A stretch of 64,000 bases of DNA from Streptomyces sp. CNQ-509 (GCF_001011035.1 NZ_CP011492.1:4156001-4220000), one strand, 5' to 3'. Shown: positions 24,169 to 34,138, counted from the stretch's first letter. The notes: generated by a model from the sequence alone, not told the origin. Program-made: numbers and translations.

Positions 24169-25011
24169 CTAACGCCCCGGGGGTTCCGGGGGGCGTTGGC
24201 GCGGCATGGTGGGGCGTAGGCCGGCCGGGGGGAGGGGGGCGCGGGCCTGGGGCTGGGTCTCGGGGCAGCGGGCCCACGCCAGCGACTGCGTCGCCAGCGC
24301 CGCCCGGCCGCCGCCGAACGCCACCATCCAGTCCGCCGTCTCGGCCCGTACCAGCTCCGTCACGTCCTCCGTGAAGCGCCGCAGCACCACCAGGCACCGC
24401 TCCGCCGCCTCGCTCGCCGTGCCCTCCGTCGGGCCCAGCACCTCCCGCACCGACTCCGACGCCCAGTCGAACTGCAGCGCCTCCAGCCGCCGCTGCACCG
24501 CCTGCGCCGTGGCCACGTCGCGCATCCAGCCCGCCGTCACCCCGAAGAAGCGGTCCGCCGCCAGGCACGCCAGCGCCGCGAACAGCGCCACGAACGCCCA
24601 GCCGGCGAACCGGTCCGGCACCGTCTCCGTCAGGTCCAGCACCGGCAGCGCCGCGCCCGCCGCCGCGCACACCGCCGCCGAGGCCCGCAGCGCCCGCGCC
24701 GCGCGGCGCTTGACGCGGCGGGCGGCCAGGTACGACTCCGCGGTGTGCAGCGCGCCCTCCTCCGCCCACAGGTACAGCTCGTCCAGCCGCTTGGCCGGGT
24801 CGCCCCAGTCGCCGAGCGGGAACGGCCGGGCCAGCAGCTCACCGGGCCGCGCCGCGGAGCCGGGGCCGCCGGGGCCGCTCCCGGCACCGTCCGCGCCGCG
24901 CCCTCCGCGGCCCGCCCGGCTCCTGCGGCCGAAGAGGCCGCGCCCGCCGCGGCCTTCGCGGGTGGCGCCGGTCGCGGTGCCGGTCGTCCGGGTCTCCTCC
25001 GAGTGGTTCAT
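24169..25011 (-). CDS. SLATT-domain two-helix membrane protein
   Basis: 280 residues; GGGAGA ahead of ATG at 25011 (MNHSEETRTTG). After a Gly/Arg-rich start comes DPAKRLDELYLWAEEGALHTAESYLAARRVKRRAARALR, two membrane helices (AVCAAAGAALPVLDL; GWAFVALFAALACLAADRFFG), and VTAGWMRDVATAQAVQRRLEALQFDWA. This pattern fits the SLATT family, proposed as pore-forming effectors in nucleotide-signal conflict systems. No cyclase or SLOG sensor gene is next to it, and single SLATT genes are widespread in Streptomyces, so a defence role is unproven. Confidence 0.75.
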   Translation of the reverse strand: MNHSEETRTTGTATGATREGRGGRGLFGRRSRAGRGGRGADGAGSGPGGPGSAARPGELLARPFPLGDWGDPAKRLDELYLWAEEGALHTAESYLAARRVKRRAARALRASAAVCAAAGAALPVLDLTETVPDRFAGWAFVALFAALACLAADRFFGVTAGWMRDVATAQAVQRRLEALQFDWASESVREVLGPTEGTASEAAERCLVVLRRFTEDVTELVRAETADWMVAFGGGRAALATQSLAWARCPETQPQARAPLPPAGLRPTMPRQRPPEPPGR

Positions 25012-25281
25012 GACGGGTCTCCCTGCTCGTCGTTCGAACTCGTCTGCTTCTGCCGGTTTCCGGCTTGACCTCTGGGTTCTGTGGGCTCTGTGTGACGGAC
25101 GTGACGTGTGATGACTGGGCAATCGGATGGTGCGCCCGCGGCGGCCTTCCTACCGCCGAACGAGGGGACACGAGCCGAAAATGGCGTTATTTACCCTCGT
25201 AAGGAGTGGTTGGCCGGGTATGGGGGCGAAAGCGCCGTCACCCGGACCGGTGGCCCGGGAGCCGACCGTTAGGCTGACCCC
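25012..25281. promoter_or_regulatory. Divergent promoter region of the SLATT gene and purD
   Basis: 270 bp without a gene. It is less G+C-rich near 25175-25200 (GAAAATGGCGTTATTTACC). Inverted arms ACGAGGG and CCCTCGT lie at 25160-25166 and 25194-25200. GTGACG occurs twice near 25092-25106. No assigned operator; promoters for both genes are expected here. Confidence 0.4.
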
Positions 25282-26553
<1,272 letters not shown>

Positions 26554-26827
26554 ACTTTCACGGCGTCCCGACCTTTGCCCAAGGCCATTCCATCGGGTGA
26601 CCGGGCGGCGGTCCTGCTGACGTGGCCGCGCCCCCCAACTATGGTGCACCTGCCCGACGTACCGGCCGTCCGGTCGGCTTCGTCCGGGCAGTGGGGGCCT
26701 GATCGGGCCAACTGGCCTACCGGCATTGCACTGGCCGTGGCCGGTGCGACAGTGGTGGAGTACGGCTGTTTCGCCTCGTTACGGCCGTCGCCCTACCCGT
26801 CGGCGGTTGAGGGGGTGAGGTACGGAC
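26554..26827. other. Intergenic region after purD
   Basis: 274 bp with no gene. It is lower in G+C around 26760-26790 (TACGGCTGTTTCGCCTCG), consistent with a promoter for the next gene, whose GGTGAGG ribosome-binding site precedes the GTG at 26828. No clear terminator hairpin for purD was found. Confidence 0.4.
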
Positions 26828-28834
26828 GTGTCCACAGCGACCGGTTCGGAGGCGGGTGCGCAAGCCGCCCGCTCCCGCGCTCTCGCCGTCCTGCGCGTAC
26901 GGGGGGCGGCCCTCGGGGTCGTCCTGCTGCCGGCGGCGGTGGCCGTCGTGCTGCTGGCGGGCTCGGCCGTGGGGCGCGTCGACGGGGTGCTCGCGGCGCT
27001 GCGCTGGCCAGTCGTCGCGCTCGCCGTCCTGGCGCCCGCGCTGGCCGCCGCCGTCGCGCGGTCCATCTCGCGCGCGGAGCCCGCGGCCACGCTGACCGTC
27101 CCGGTGCCGCGCCGGGCCGCCCCCGACCTCTACCGCCTCGTCGGCGACCTCGCCGAGCGGCTGGGCGTGCCGGTGCCGGCGGCGGTGGCGCTCACCCCGG
27201 ACTGCGACAGCTGGCTGGAGGACCCGGGCCCCGCCCCGGCGGGCGTGCGGAGCTGGCTGCGGCGCCTCGGCCGCCGGGCGGCCCGGGCGCTGCGCCCCCG
27301 CGGGCCCGGCGGCTCGGGCTCCGTCACCGTCCCCGGTTCGCGTACGGCCCCGGGCCTGCCCGGTGCGGGCGACGCGGCGGTGTTCGGCTCCGGCGACGGG
27401 CAGGGCGCGCCGCGCGGCCCCGCCGCGGAGAGCCACGCCGCCGCGGCCGCGGCCCGGCGGCAGGCGTCGGCGGAGGCGTCGTACGCGCCGAACTGGCGCG
27501 AAGTCGTCGAGCGCGCCACCGCCGACCCGGAGGGACCGGTGCTCGTCATCGGCTCGCCGTTCCTGTGGTGGATGCGCGTCGGCGAGCTGCGCGCGGTCCT
27601 CGCCCCGGTCGTGGCCGGGACGGCGGCCTCGGCCCAGCCCGACATCGCCGCGGCGCGCCGCTTCGTACGGGCCCTGGACGCGGCGGCGGCGCTGCCGTCC
27701 CGGGCGCCGGGGAGCGCGGAGGGCCCAGGGACGTACGAGGCAGCCCCCGGGCCGTACGACGCGGGTCCCGGGCCGTACGAGACGGGCGTGGGCGCACCGC
27801 TCGGCGGTCCCGACCCGTACGCCGCCGGCCCCCACCCGGCCCCCGGCCCCGCCCGCCGCGGCCCCCGCGCCCGCGCGGGCCTGCTCTGGCGGCGGTTCAC
27901 CGGCGGCATCGCACGGCTGCTGCTGCGCGCCTGCGGCGAGCACCCCGTCGAGATGGAGCGCGCCGTCGCCGCCGCGGCGGCCGAGCGCGCCCAGGCGGTG
28001 GACTACGGGCTGCGGATCGTCGCGCAGGAGCAGGTCGGGCTGGCGTACGCGGGCTGGGACCGGCTGCTGACCCGGGTCGCGCTGCCCGCCTGGCGCATGG
28101 GCCGCTGGCCCTCCCGGCTCAACGCGGGCGTCGTCTCCGCCCTCACCGAGCTGTCCCGCCGCGACCGCCTCGCGGAGGGCTTCGCCACCCGGCTCGGCGA
28201 GCGCCCCGCCTGCGACCTGCTGGAGGAGCCCGGCATGGTGGACGAGGCGGCGTCGCTGCTGGCCGCGGAGCTGTTCAGCGGCCCCGGCGGCGCGGCCACC
28301 GGTGCCGTGGTCGGCGGCGAGCCGGCGGCCGGGTTCGCGGGGGTGAGCTGGGAGCAGTACCCCGACGAGGTGGTGGACCGGAAGTGGCGGCTGGAGGCCG
28401 CCCGGCTGCACGCCGTGCTGGACCGGCTCGAAGACTGCCCGGAGCCCGCGGGCCGCCCCGACCGCGGCACGCTCGCCCGCGTCGTGGACCGGCTCACCGT
28501 GGGCCCGGACGAGGTGGACCGGATCGGCGCCGCCCTCGCCCGGGTGCAGCGGCAGAACGTGCCGGCCGGCGGGGCGGCGCCGCTGACGCCGCCCCGTACC
28601 GGCCGCGAACTCCTCGTGGACCACGTCCTCGCGATGGTCTGCTGCGCCGCCGTCGACACCGCGGGCGCGGCCCCGGGACTCGACTGGCTCGACGGTCCGG
28701 TGCTGCGCACGCGCCGCGGCGGCAGCCCGGCGGCGGCGGTCCGCACGCTCGTCGAGACCCGCGACGACACCCAGTTGCGCTCCTGGCTTACAGCCGCGGG
28801 TGTACGGCCCGAGAAGCCGGTTCTCCTGGTCTGA
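26828..28834 (+). CDS. Large membrane protein resembling an M48 peptidase that lacks the zinc-binding motif
   Basis: 668 residues, GTG start. Two N-terminal helices (about 28-75) are followed by APDLYRLVGDLAERLGVPVPAAVALTPDCDSW, which matches the pre-catalytic segment of M48 (HtpX-like) proteases. At the expected HExxH position the sequence reads VGELRAVLAPVVAGT, with no His-Glu-His set. A low-complexity loop with repeated GPYDAGPGPYETG lies near residues 300-345, then helical C-terminal regions. I infer a catalytically dead M48 homologue; function unknown. It follows purD and precedes an amidase-like gene. Confidence 0.7.
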   Translation: MSTATGSEAGAQAARSRALAVLRVRGAALGVVLLPAAVAVVLLAGSAVGRVDGVLAALRWPVVALAVLAPALAAAVARSISRAEPAATLTVPVPRRAAPDLYRLVGDLAERLGVPVPAAVALTPDCDSWLEDPGPAPAGVRSWLRRLGRRAARALRPRGPGGSGSVTVPGSRTAPGLPGAGDAAVFGSGDGQGAPRGPAAESHAAAAAARRQASAEASYAPNWREVVERATADPEGPVLVIGSPFLWWMRVGELRAVLAPVVAGTAASAQPDIAAARRFVRALDAAAALPSRAPGSAEGPGTYEAAPGPYDAGPGPYETGVGAPLGGPDPYAAGPHPAPGPARRGPRARAGLLWRRFTGGIARLLLRACGEHPVEMERAVAAAAAERAQAVDYGLRIVAQEQVGLAYAGWDRLLTRVALPAWRMGRWPSRLNAGVVSALTELSRRDRLAEGFATRLGERPACDLLEEPGMVDEAASLLAAELFSGPGGAATGAVVGGEPAAGFAGVSWEQYPDEVVDRKWRLEAARLHAVLDRLEDCPEPAGRPDRGTLARVVDRLTVGPDEVDRIGAALARVQRQNVPAGGAAPLTPPRTGRELLVDHVLAMVCCAAVDTAGAAPGLDWLDGPVLRTRRGGSPAAAVRTLVETRDDTQLRSWLTAAGVRPEKPVLLV

Positions 28835-28970
28835 CCTGACGGTTTCCGGAACCGCCACCCTCGTACGGGCGTCATGTCGAACAAATGTCGGCGTTCCGTG
28901 AAGACCTGTTCGCGTTATGTGATGTCTGGGACTCGCCGATCCACGCGGGGGCGAGGGAGGGAATCGGCCC

Positions 28971-30422
28971 GTGGTTCACGACAGCATCCGGCGATGGGAG
29001 TCCGGGGCGCTCGCGCATGCGGTCTCCGACCCGTTCGCGGCGGGGCCGCTGCCGTGGCTGCACGCCGGGGAGGAGTCCTTCGAGGACGGCCGCCTGGTCC
29101 CCTGGTACGTCGACGCCGCCACCACCGGCGACGGCGGGGTCCGCCTCGCGAACGACGTACTCCAGCAGATCAAGGGCTTCGCCGCGCCCTCCTGCGCCGA
29201 GCCCGGCGAATCGGTCGACTTCCGCATCTCCGTCGACCCGCCGCAGGAGTTCGCCGTCGACATCTACCGCATCGGCCACTACGCGGGCGACGGCGCCGCG
29301 AAGGTGACGAGCAGCCCGCGGCTCGCCGGCATCGTGCAGCCGGTGCCGCTGGCCGCCGGGCGCACGGTCTCATGCCACCACTGGTGGCTGTCCTGGCGGT
29401 TGCAGATCCCGTCGTACTTCTCCCCGGGCGCGTACGTCGCGGTGCTCACCACCGCCGACGGCCACCGCTCGCACGCGCCGTTCACCGTCCGCTCCACCGA
29501 GCCCGCCGACCTGCTCCTGCTGCTGCCGGACGTCACGTGGCAGGCGTACAACCTCTATCCCGAGGACGGCCGTACGGGCGCCAGCCTCTACCACGCCTGG
29601 GACGACGAGGGCTGCCTCCTCGGTGAACCGGAGGCGGCCACCACGGTCTCCTTCGACCGCCCCTACGCGGGCGCCGGGCTGCCGCTGCACGCCGGCCACG
29701 CCTACGACTTCATCCGCTGGGCCGAGCGCTACGGCTACGACCTCGCGTACGCGGACGCCCGCGACCTGCACGCCGGCCGGGTCGACCCGACGCGCTACCG
29801 CGGCATCGTCTTCCCCGGCCACGACGAGTACTGGTCGGCGCCGATGCGGCAGGCGGCGGAGAAGGCCCGCGCCGCGGGCACCTCGCTGGTGTTCCTCTCC
29901 GCCAACACCATGTACTGGCAGGTCGGCCTCGCCCCCTCCGCGGCCGGCGAGCCCGACCGGCTGCTGCACTGCACCAAGCGCCAGGGCCCGGGCCGCCCGG
30001 CGCTCTGGCGCGAACAGGGCGCGCCGGAGCAGGAGTTGCTGGGCGTGCAGTACGTGGGCCGGGTGCCGGAGCCGCGCCCCCTGGTCGTACGGAACGCGGA
30101 CCACTGGCTGTGGGAGGCGACCGGCGCGCTGGAGGGCGACGAACTGCCTGGCCTGGTCGCGGGCGAGGCGGACCGCTATTTCCCGCGCGCCCCGCTCCCC
30201 CAGCACACCGGGCGCAAGCTGCTGGCCCATTCGCCGTACCCGGACTCGCGCGGCATGCGACGGTACCAGGAGACGTCGCTCTACGAGACGCCGGCGGGCG
30301 GGCTGGTCTTCGCGGCGGGCACGTTCGCGTGGTCGCCGGCGCTGGACCGTCCCGACCACGTGAACAGCGTGATCCAGCGGGCCACGGCGAACCTGCTGGA
30401 CCGGATCTGCAAGCGGGAGTGA
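28971..30422 (+). CDS. N,N-dimethylformamidase beta-subunit-like protein
   Basis: 483 residues, GTG start at 28971. Features of the DMFase beta-subunit C-terminal family are VDFRISVDPPQEFAVDIYRIGHYAGDGA, LLLLPDVTWQAYNLYPEDG, GHAYDFIRWAERYGYDLAYA, YRGIVFPGHDEYWSAPMRQA and FLSANTMYWQVGL. In the true enzyme this subunit carries an iron site; here no alpha-subunit gene is adjacent. There is no signal peptide at the chosen start. Its natural substrate is unknown; it may be a sugar- or amide-acting relative. Confidence 0.78.
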   Translation: MVHDSIRRWESGALAHAVSDPFAAGPLPWLHAGEESFEDGRLVPWYVDAATTGDGGVRLANDVLQQIKGFAAPSCAEPGESVDFRISVDPPQEFAVDIYRIGHYAGDGAAKVTSSPRLAGIVQPVPLAAGRTVSCHHWWLSWRLQIPSYFSPGAYVAVLTTADGHRSHAPFTVRSTEPADLLLLLPDVTWQAYNLYPEDGRTGASLYHAWDDEGCLLGEPEAATTVSFDRPYAGAGLPLHAGHAYDFIRWAERYGYDLAYADARDLHAGRVDPTRYRGIVFPGHDEYWSAPMRQAAEKARAAGTSLVFLSANTMYWQVGLAPSAAGEPDRLLHCTKRQGPGRPALWREQGAPEQELLGVQYVGRVPEPRPLVVRNADHWLWEATGALEGDELPGLVAGEADRYFPRAPLPQHTGRKLLAHSPYPDSRGMRRYQETSLYETPAGGLVFAAGTFAWSPALDRPDHVNSVIQRATANLLDRICKRE

Positions 30423-30530
30423 GCGGCGCCCCCGCGCTGCGCCCGCCGCCCGATGCCCGCCGCGCGGCAGGCGCGCGGCAGGACCCCCCCGCGTACGGAA
30501 GACCGGGTACATTGGAGATGGAGGCAGCCG

Positions 30531-30971
30531 ATGCCCGAGACACCGCCCCCGCGCCGGCAGGACGAGGCGGCCGAGCCCGTCGGGACCGCCGAGGTGGCCG
30601 GAGCCGCCGAAGCCGCCGCCCGCGTGCTGTGTGACGTACGGGCCCTCGCGGACGAACCCCCTGTCCCCTCCGGCGTCCTGTGGAAGCTGGCCGAGCCGGG
30701 CCGCCAGCTCGACGCCAACCTGATCCGCCTGCCCGCGCACGCCCGCATCGACACCCACGCAGAACTGGACCTCGACGTCCTGGTCCTCGTCGTGACAGGC
30801 ACCGGTGTGCTGGACACCCCCGAAGGCCCCCAGCCCCTGGCCGCAGGCGCCCTCCTGTGGCTCCCGCACGGCTCCGCCCGCAGCCTCTCGGCGGGCCCGG
30901 AGGGCCTGGCGTACGTCACGGTGCACCGCCGCCGCCCGGGGATGCAGATCGGCCGCCGCGCGGACGGCTGA
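30531..30971 (+). CDS. Cupin-like domain protein
   Basis: 146 residues; GGAGG at 30520-30524 sets the ATG at 30531. Residues 55-135 show a small beta-barrel pattern: ANLIRLPAHARIDTHAELDLDVLVLVVTGTGVLD then PQPLAAGALLWLPHGSARSL. The usual metal ligands of cupins are only partly kept (one His in DTHAE, one in LPHG), so it may bind no metal. Function unknown. It ends at the edge of a disturbed region. Confidence 0.7.
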   Translation: MPETPPPRRQDEAAEPVGTAEVAGAAEAAARVLCDVRALADEPPVPSGVLWKLAEPGRQLDANLIRLPAHARIDTHAELDLDVLVLVVTGTGVLDTPEGPQPLAAGALLWLPHGSARSLSAGPEGLAYVTVHRRRPGMQIGRRADG

Positions 30972-31030
30972 AGTCCTGGAGGCGGACGCTGGCGCGCAGT
31001 TGTCCACCGCTGTGGAAACGGAGCCCGAGT

Positions 31031-31411
31031 TCAGGTGCAGGCGTCCTCGACGGCTACTCGGCGCACTGTGCGCAGCGTCGACCGGAGACTGCCCGGATCG
31101 GTCGAGCCCAGGGCGAGGCGGATCGCCTGTGGTGTGTGCATCGAGGTGGTGAACGGCTCCGCCGTGGTGACCGAGATGTGCCGGCGCGCGAGGGTGGCGG
31201 TCAGGCGGTCGGCGCGTGCGTCGCCGGGCAGCGGCAGCCAGGTGAAGTAGGACCGGGGGTGTTCCAGGTGGTTGCCCGGATGGCGCGTTCGAGCGAGGCA
31301 CCGGTGGTGGGGATGGGCTCCAGGTCGAGATGGAAGGCGTGTTCCCGGCTTACCAGGCCCATCGCTTCCAGCTCGGCGTACAGATAACCGTGTGCGGACG
31401 AGGGCGACCAC
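31031..31411 (-). pseudogene. Decayed MocR/GntR-aminotransferase regulator fragment, frameshifted
   Basis: In one minus-strand frame, 31031 to about 31272 encodes HPRSYFTWLPLPGDARADRL and FTTSMHTPQAIRLALGS, which match the C-terminal end of PLP-type MocR/GntR regulators. Upstream, a second frame encodes YAELEAMGLVSREHAF and LEPIPTTGASLERAIRAT, so a frameshift lies near 31270. The DNA-binding domain and most of the aminotransferase domain are gone. It is divergent from the alpha/beta hydrolase gene, as if once its regulator. Confidence 0.6.
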
Positions 31412-31560
31412 TGTTACGTTGCCGGAGGCCGTGCGAGAGATCGAGGAGGTGGTACCCGTGAACGCAGTATCGACATGGGTGCTCCCCTCCGGGGTCGCGG
31501 TCGGGCGTTAGACAGGTCGTCCGGGAGCGCCGTTCCAGTGCACTCCCGAAAGGCACGACC
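31412..31560. other. Gap before the hydrolase gene with a possible 17-codon leader ORF
   Basis: 149 bp. A GGAGG motif near 31445 precedes a GTG at 31458 and a TAG at 31509-31511, giving a 17-residue peptide (VNAVSTWVLPSGVAVGR). It may be a leader peptide, a remnant, or chance. The hydrolase ATG at 31561 follows 49 bp later behind GAAAGG. Confidence 0.25.
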
Positions 31561-32295
31561 ATGCACTTTACTTCCGGACAGCGCCTCGACGACGGCGTCC
31601 TCGAACGCGAATTCACCCTCGGTGAGATCCCCGGCATCCTGTGGACACCCGCATCGGCATCCGCACCCGCGCCGCTGATCCTGCTCGGCCACCCGCCCCT
31701 CGGGCTGCGCAAGATGTACCCCCGACTGGTGGCCCGGGCCCGGAGTTCCGCGGCGGAGGGCTTCGCCGCGGCCACCATCGAGCTCCCCGGAAGCGGCGAC
31801 CGGCCCCGTTGGCCCGCCGCCGAGCAGGCCCGCGCCGACCTGCGCCAGGCGATCGAGGCCGGCGGACCGGTCAGCGACGAGATCGTCGGCGCCCTCATCC
31901 TCCCGCTGGTCGACAAGGCGGTCCCGGAATGGCAGGCCGCCCTGGACGACCTCCTGTCGCTGCCGGAGATCGGCGGCCCGGTCGGGCACTCGGGGGGAGT
32001 GATCTCCATCGGCATCCGGCTGGCGGTGGTCGAGCCGCGCATCGTGGCCGCCGGGTTCTTCGCCGGGAGTTTCGTGCCCCGCGCCATGTTCGAGGAGGCC
32101 CGGCAGGTCACCATTCCGCTGCACGTCCTGCTGCAGTGGGACGACGAAGGGAACGACCGGCAGGCGGCCCTTGACCTTTTCGACGCCTTCGGCTCCAGGG
32201 AGAAGACGCTGCACGCCAACATGGGCGGGCACACCGGCGTCCCACAGTTCGCGGGGGACGCTGCGACGCAGTTCTTCACCCGCCATCTGAAGTGA
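31561..32295 (+). CDS. Alpha/beta hydrolase, dienelactone-hydrolase-like
   Basis: 244 residues from ATG at 31561. The oxyanion region is LILLGHPPLG, the nucleophile elbow is GHSGG (near residue 143), the acid is likely in LLQWDDEG, and the catalytic His is in NMGGHTGVP. All three catalytic elements are present in order, so an active esterase/lactonase is likely; substrate unknown. It sits in a patch with slightly lower G+C, next to gene remnants, and is followed by a strong terminator. Confidence 0.83.
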   Translation: MHFTSGQRLDDGVLEREFTLGEIPGILWTPASASAPAPLILLGHPPLGLRKMYPRLVARARSSAAEGFAAATIELPGSGDRPRWPAAEQARADLRQAIEAGGPVSDEIVGALILPLVDKAVPEWQAALDDLLSLPEIGGPVGHSGGVISIGIRLAVVEPRIVAAGFFAGSFVPRAMFEEARQVTIPLHVLLQWDDEGNDRQAALDLFDAFGSREKTLHANMGGHTGVPQFAGDAATQFFTRHLK

Positions 32296-32390
32296 GGCCG
32301 GGCCGTCAGACCGGCAGCAGACGGTAGCTGATGTCGGCTGCACGCCGCTCAGCGAAGACGGGTACCGGCCCTCCGTAGCTCTCTGCACCG

Positions 32391-32422
32391 CGGGCCCCTG
32401 CTGAACTCTCGGCAGGGGCCCG
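32391..32422 (+). terminator. Strong transcription terminator after the hydrolase gene
   Basis: CGGGCCCCTGC at 32391-32401 pairs perfectly with GCAGGGGCCCG at 32412-32422 around a 10-nt loop. It is followed by TTCTGT. It lies about 100 bp after the hydrolase stop. Confidence 0.82.
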
Positions 32423-32604
32423 TTCTGTCGGAGGACGTGAAACGAGGTGATTTCTGCGGAGCTTCGAGTGCCGCCCGAACTCGTGAACAAAGCCATCAGG
32501 AGTTCTCGACGACCACCGCCGGGGGCCTGGCGGTACTGATGAAGTCGTAGATCAACGTCCGCGAGGCATCACGGGCTCGGTCGAGCTCGGGACGTGATTC
32601 CGCC

Positions 32605-32898
32605 TTGCTCAAGCTGTCGATCGATCGCCCACCCTCTGGTTCTCGCCGGCAGCCACCCGAGCCGGGACGTGCCGTCGACCACTTCGTCGATGTCCACGCC
32701 AGGGTACGAGGCACCCGCGACACCCCGTCCTTCCGGCGCGGCCTCCTCACGTCCTCCGCACTCGACCGCAGTTCCCGGCTGCGCCGGTACTGGAGCCTGG
32801 TCGGCACCGTGACCGGCGAAGTGGCCACCGCCGGCGAAACCCACGCCTGGCTCCTCGACGGTCTCGACCTCTCCCTCACCAGCGAACCCCCGGGCTGA
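32605..32898 (+). pseudogene. Possible remnant of a regulator C-terminal domain
   Basis: The last 40 residues (RLRRYWSLVGTVTGEVATAG and THAWLLDGLDLSL) resemble the effector-end helices of MerR/TipA-like regulators. The first 50 residues are Arg/Pro-rich and not domain-like, and no DNA-binding region is present. The rest of the 658-bp gap (32296-32953) holds the terminator and nothing else I can assign; an antisense open frame at 32496-32879 also lacks family features. Confidence 0.33.
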
Positions 32899-32953
32899 CT
32901 CGGTGAACCACCGGACGTGATGGTGGCGCACCGCCTGCGAGAGACTGGTCGTC

Positions 32954-34138
32954 ATGGAGATCAGAACGGGTGTACGGGGCGATGCCGAGGAGATCGCGGC
33001 GCTGCACGCCGAGAGCTGGCGTACCGCGTACGCGGGGATCATGCCCGGCGACTTCCTGAGCGGGCCGCTGGACGACGAGCGGCTGGCCGTCTGGCGTGGC
33101 CGACTCGACGAGCCGGCGCGCGGCGCGGGGCTGTTCGTGGCCGTGGACGGCGCCGAGCTGCTCGGGTTCGCCTATCTCCTCCCGCGCTCCGATGGCCGTC
33201 TCCTCCTGGACAACCTGCACGCCAGGCCCGGCCGCACCGGCGGCGGCATCGGGACCCGGCTCCTGCGGCACGCCCGCGCGTGGGCCGCCGAGGTGCACCC
33301 CGGGCGGACCGTCTACCTGGAGGTGCTCCGCGGCAACACGCGCGCGGTCTCCTTCTACGAGCGCCACGGCGCGGTCCGCACCGATGAACGGATCTGCGTG
33401 TTCGAGCAGGGATTCGAGCTGCCCGAGCTGGAGTACTCCTTCCCGGCCGCGCCGCCGCTGAGCATTGCGGTCGCGCAGCCAAGGTGCAGGGCTCACGACG
33501 TGGCGGCCAACGCGGTGGCCCATGCGGAGGCCGTTCTGGCGGCGGACGCGCGGGTGGTGGTCTTCCCCGAGATGTCGCTGACGGGTTACGAGCTGGACGC
33601 GGAGCCGATCGCCCCGGACGACGAACGGCTGACTCCGATCATCGCCGCATGCGCCGAGAAGGGGACACTCGCCCTGGTCGGTGCGCCCGTACCGGGTCCG
33701 CACATCGGCATCCTGGCCGTCGGGGAAGCCGGTGCGCGCGTGGCCTACGGGAAGGTGTACCTCCACGGCACCGAGGCCGCCCGCTTCGTCCCGGGGGAGC
33801 CCGCCGTGATCGAGGTGGACGGGTGGCGGCTGGGGCTCGCCGTCTGCCGCGACACGGGCATTCCCGAGCATGCCGCGAAGGTGGCCGCGCTGGGCATCGA
33901 CGGCTATGTGGCCGGGGTCGTGCACACGGACGACGAGGCCGGGGTCCACGGCGAGCGCGCCCGCCGGGTCGCGGCCGACCACGGTGTGTGGGTCGCCACG
34001 GCGGCCTTCGCCGGTCCCACCGGCGGCGGGTTCGGCCGAACGTCCGGTCGTTCGGGCATCTGGTCCGCCGACGGGGAACTGATCGCGGAGGCGAGCGCCG
34101 CCCCGGACGAGTTCGCGCGGGCCGTCTTCCTCAAGTGA
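32954..34138 (+). CDS. Fusion of GNAT acetyltransferase and carbon-nitrogen hydrolase
   Basis: 394 residues in one frame. Residues 1-162 form a GNAT N-acetyltransferase; its acetyl-CoA loop is RTGGGIGTRLLRHA (94-107), followed by LEVLRGNTRAVSFYERHGA. Residues 169-394 form a nitrilase-superfamily amidase with the Glu206-Lys267-Cys298 triad (FPEMSLTGY, YGKVYLHG, AVCRDTG). Each part looks complete, although the hydrolase part is on the short side. GNAT-CN hydrolase bifunctional proteins are known in other bacteria. The junction is only about six residues, suggesting a recent fusion. Confidence 0.9.
   Translation: MEIRTGVRGDAEEIAALHAESWRTAYAGIMPGDFLSGPLDDERLAVWRGRLDEPARGAGLFVAVDGAELLGFAYLLPRSDGRLLLDNLHARPGRTGGGIGTRLLRHARAWAAEVHPGRTVYLEVLRGNTRAVSFYERHGAVRTDERICVFEQGFELPELEYSFPAAPPLSIAVAQPRCRAHDVAANAVAHAEAVLAADARVVVFPEMSLTGYELDAEPIAPDDERLTPIIAACAEKGTLALVGAPVPGPHIGILAVGEAGARVAYGKVYLHGTEAARFVPGEPAVIEVDGWRLGLAVCRDTGIPEHAAKVAALGIDGYVAGVVHTDDEAGVHGERARRVAADHGVWVATAAFAGPTGGGFGRTSGRSGIWSADGELIAEASAAPDEFARAVFLK

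Noticed and set aside
24169..25011. SLATT gene as part of a complete defence system
   Set aside because: No cyclic-nucleotide synthase, SLOG sensor, nuclease or other defence gene adjoins, and neighbours are housekeeping or unrelated. Kept only as a single-gene observation.
32496..32879. Minus-strand open frame in the 32.3-32.95 kb gap
   Set aside because: No ribosome-binding site, no recognisable domain, mostly Arg/Ser/Pro text; the opposite strand has a better though weak regulator-like match.
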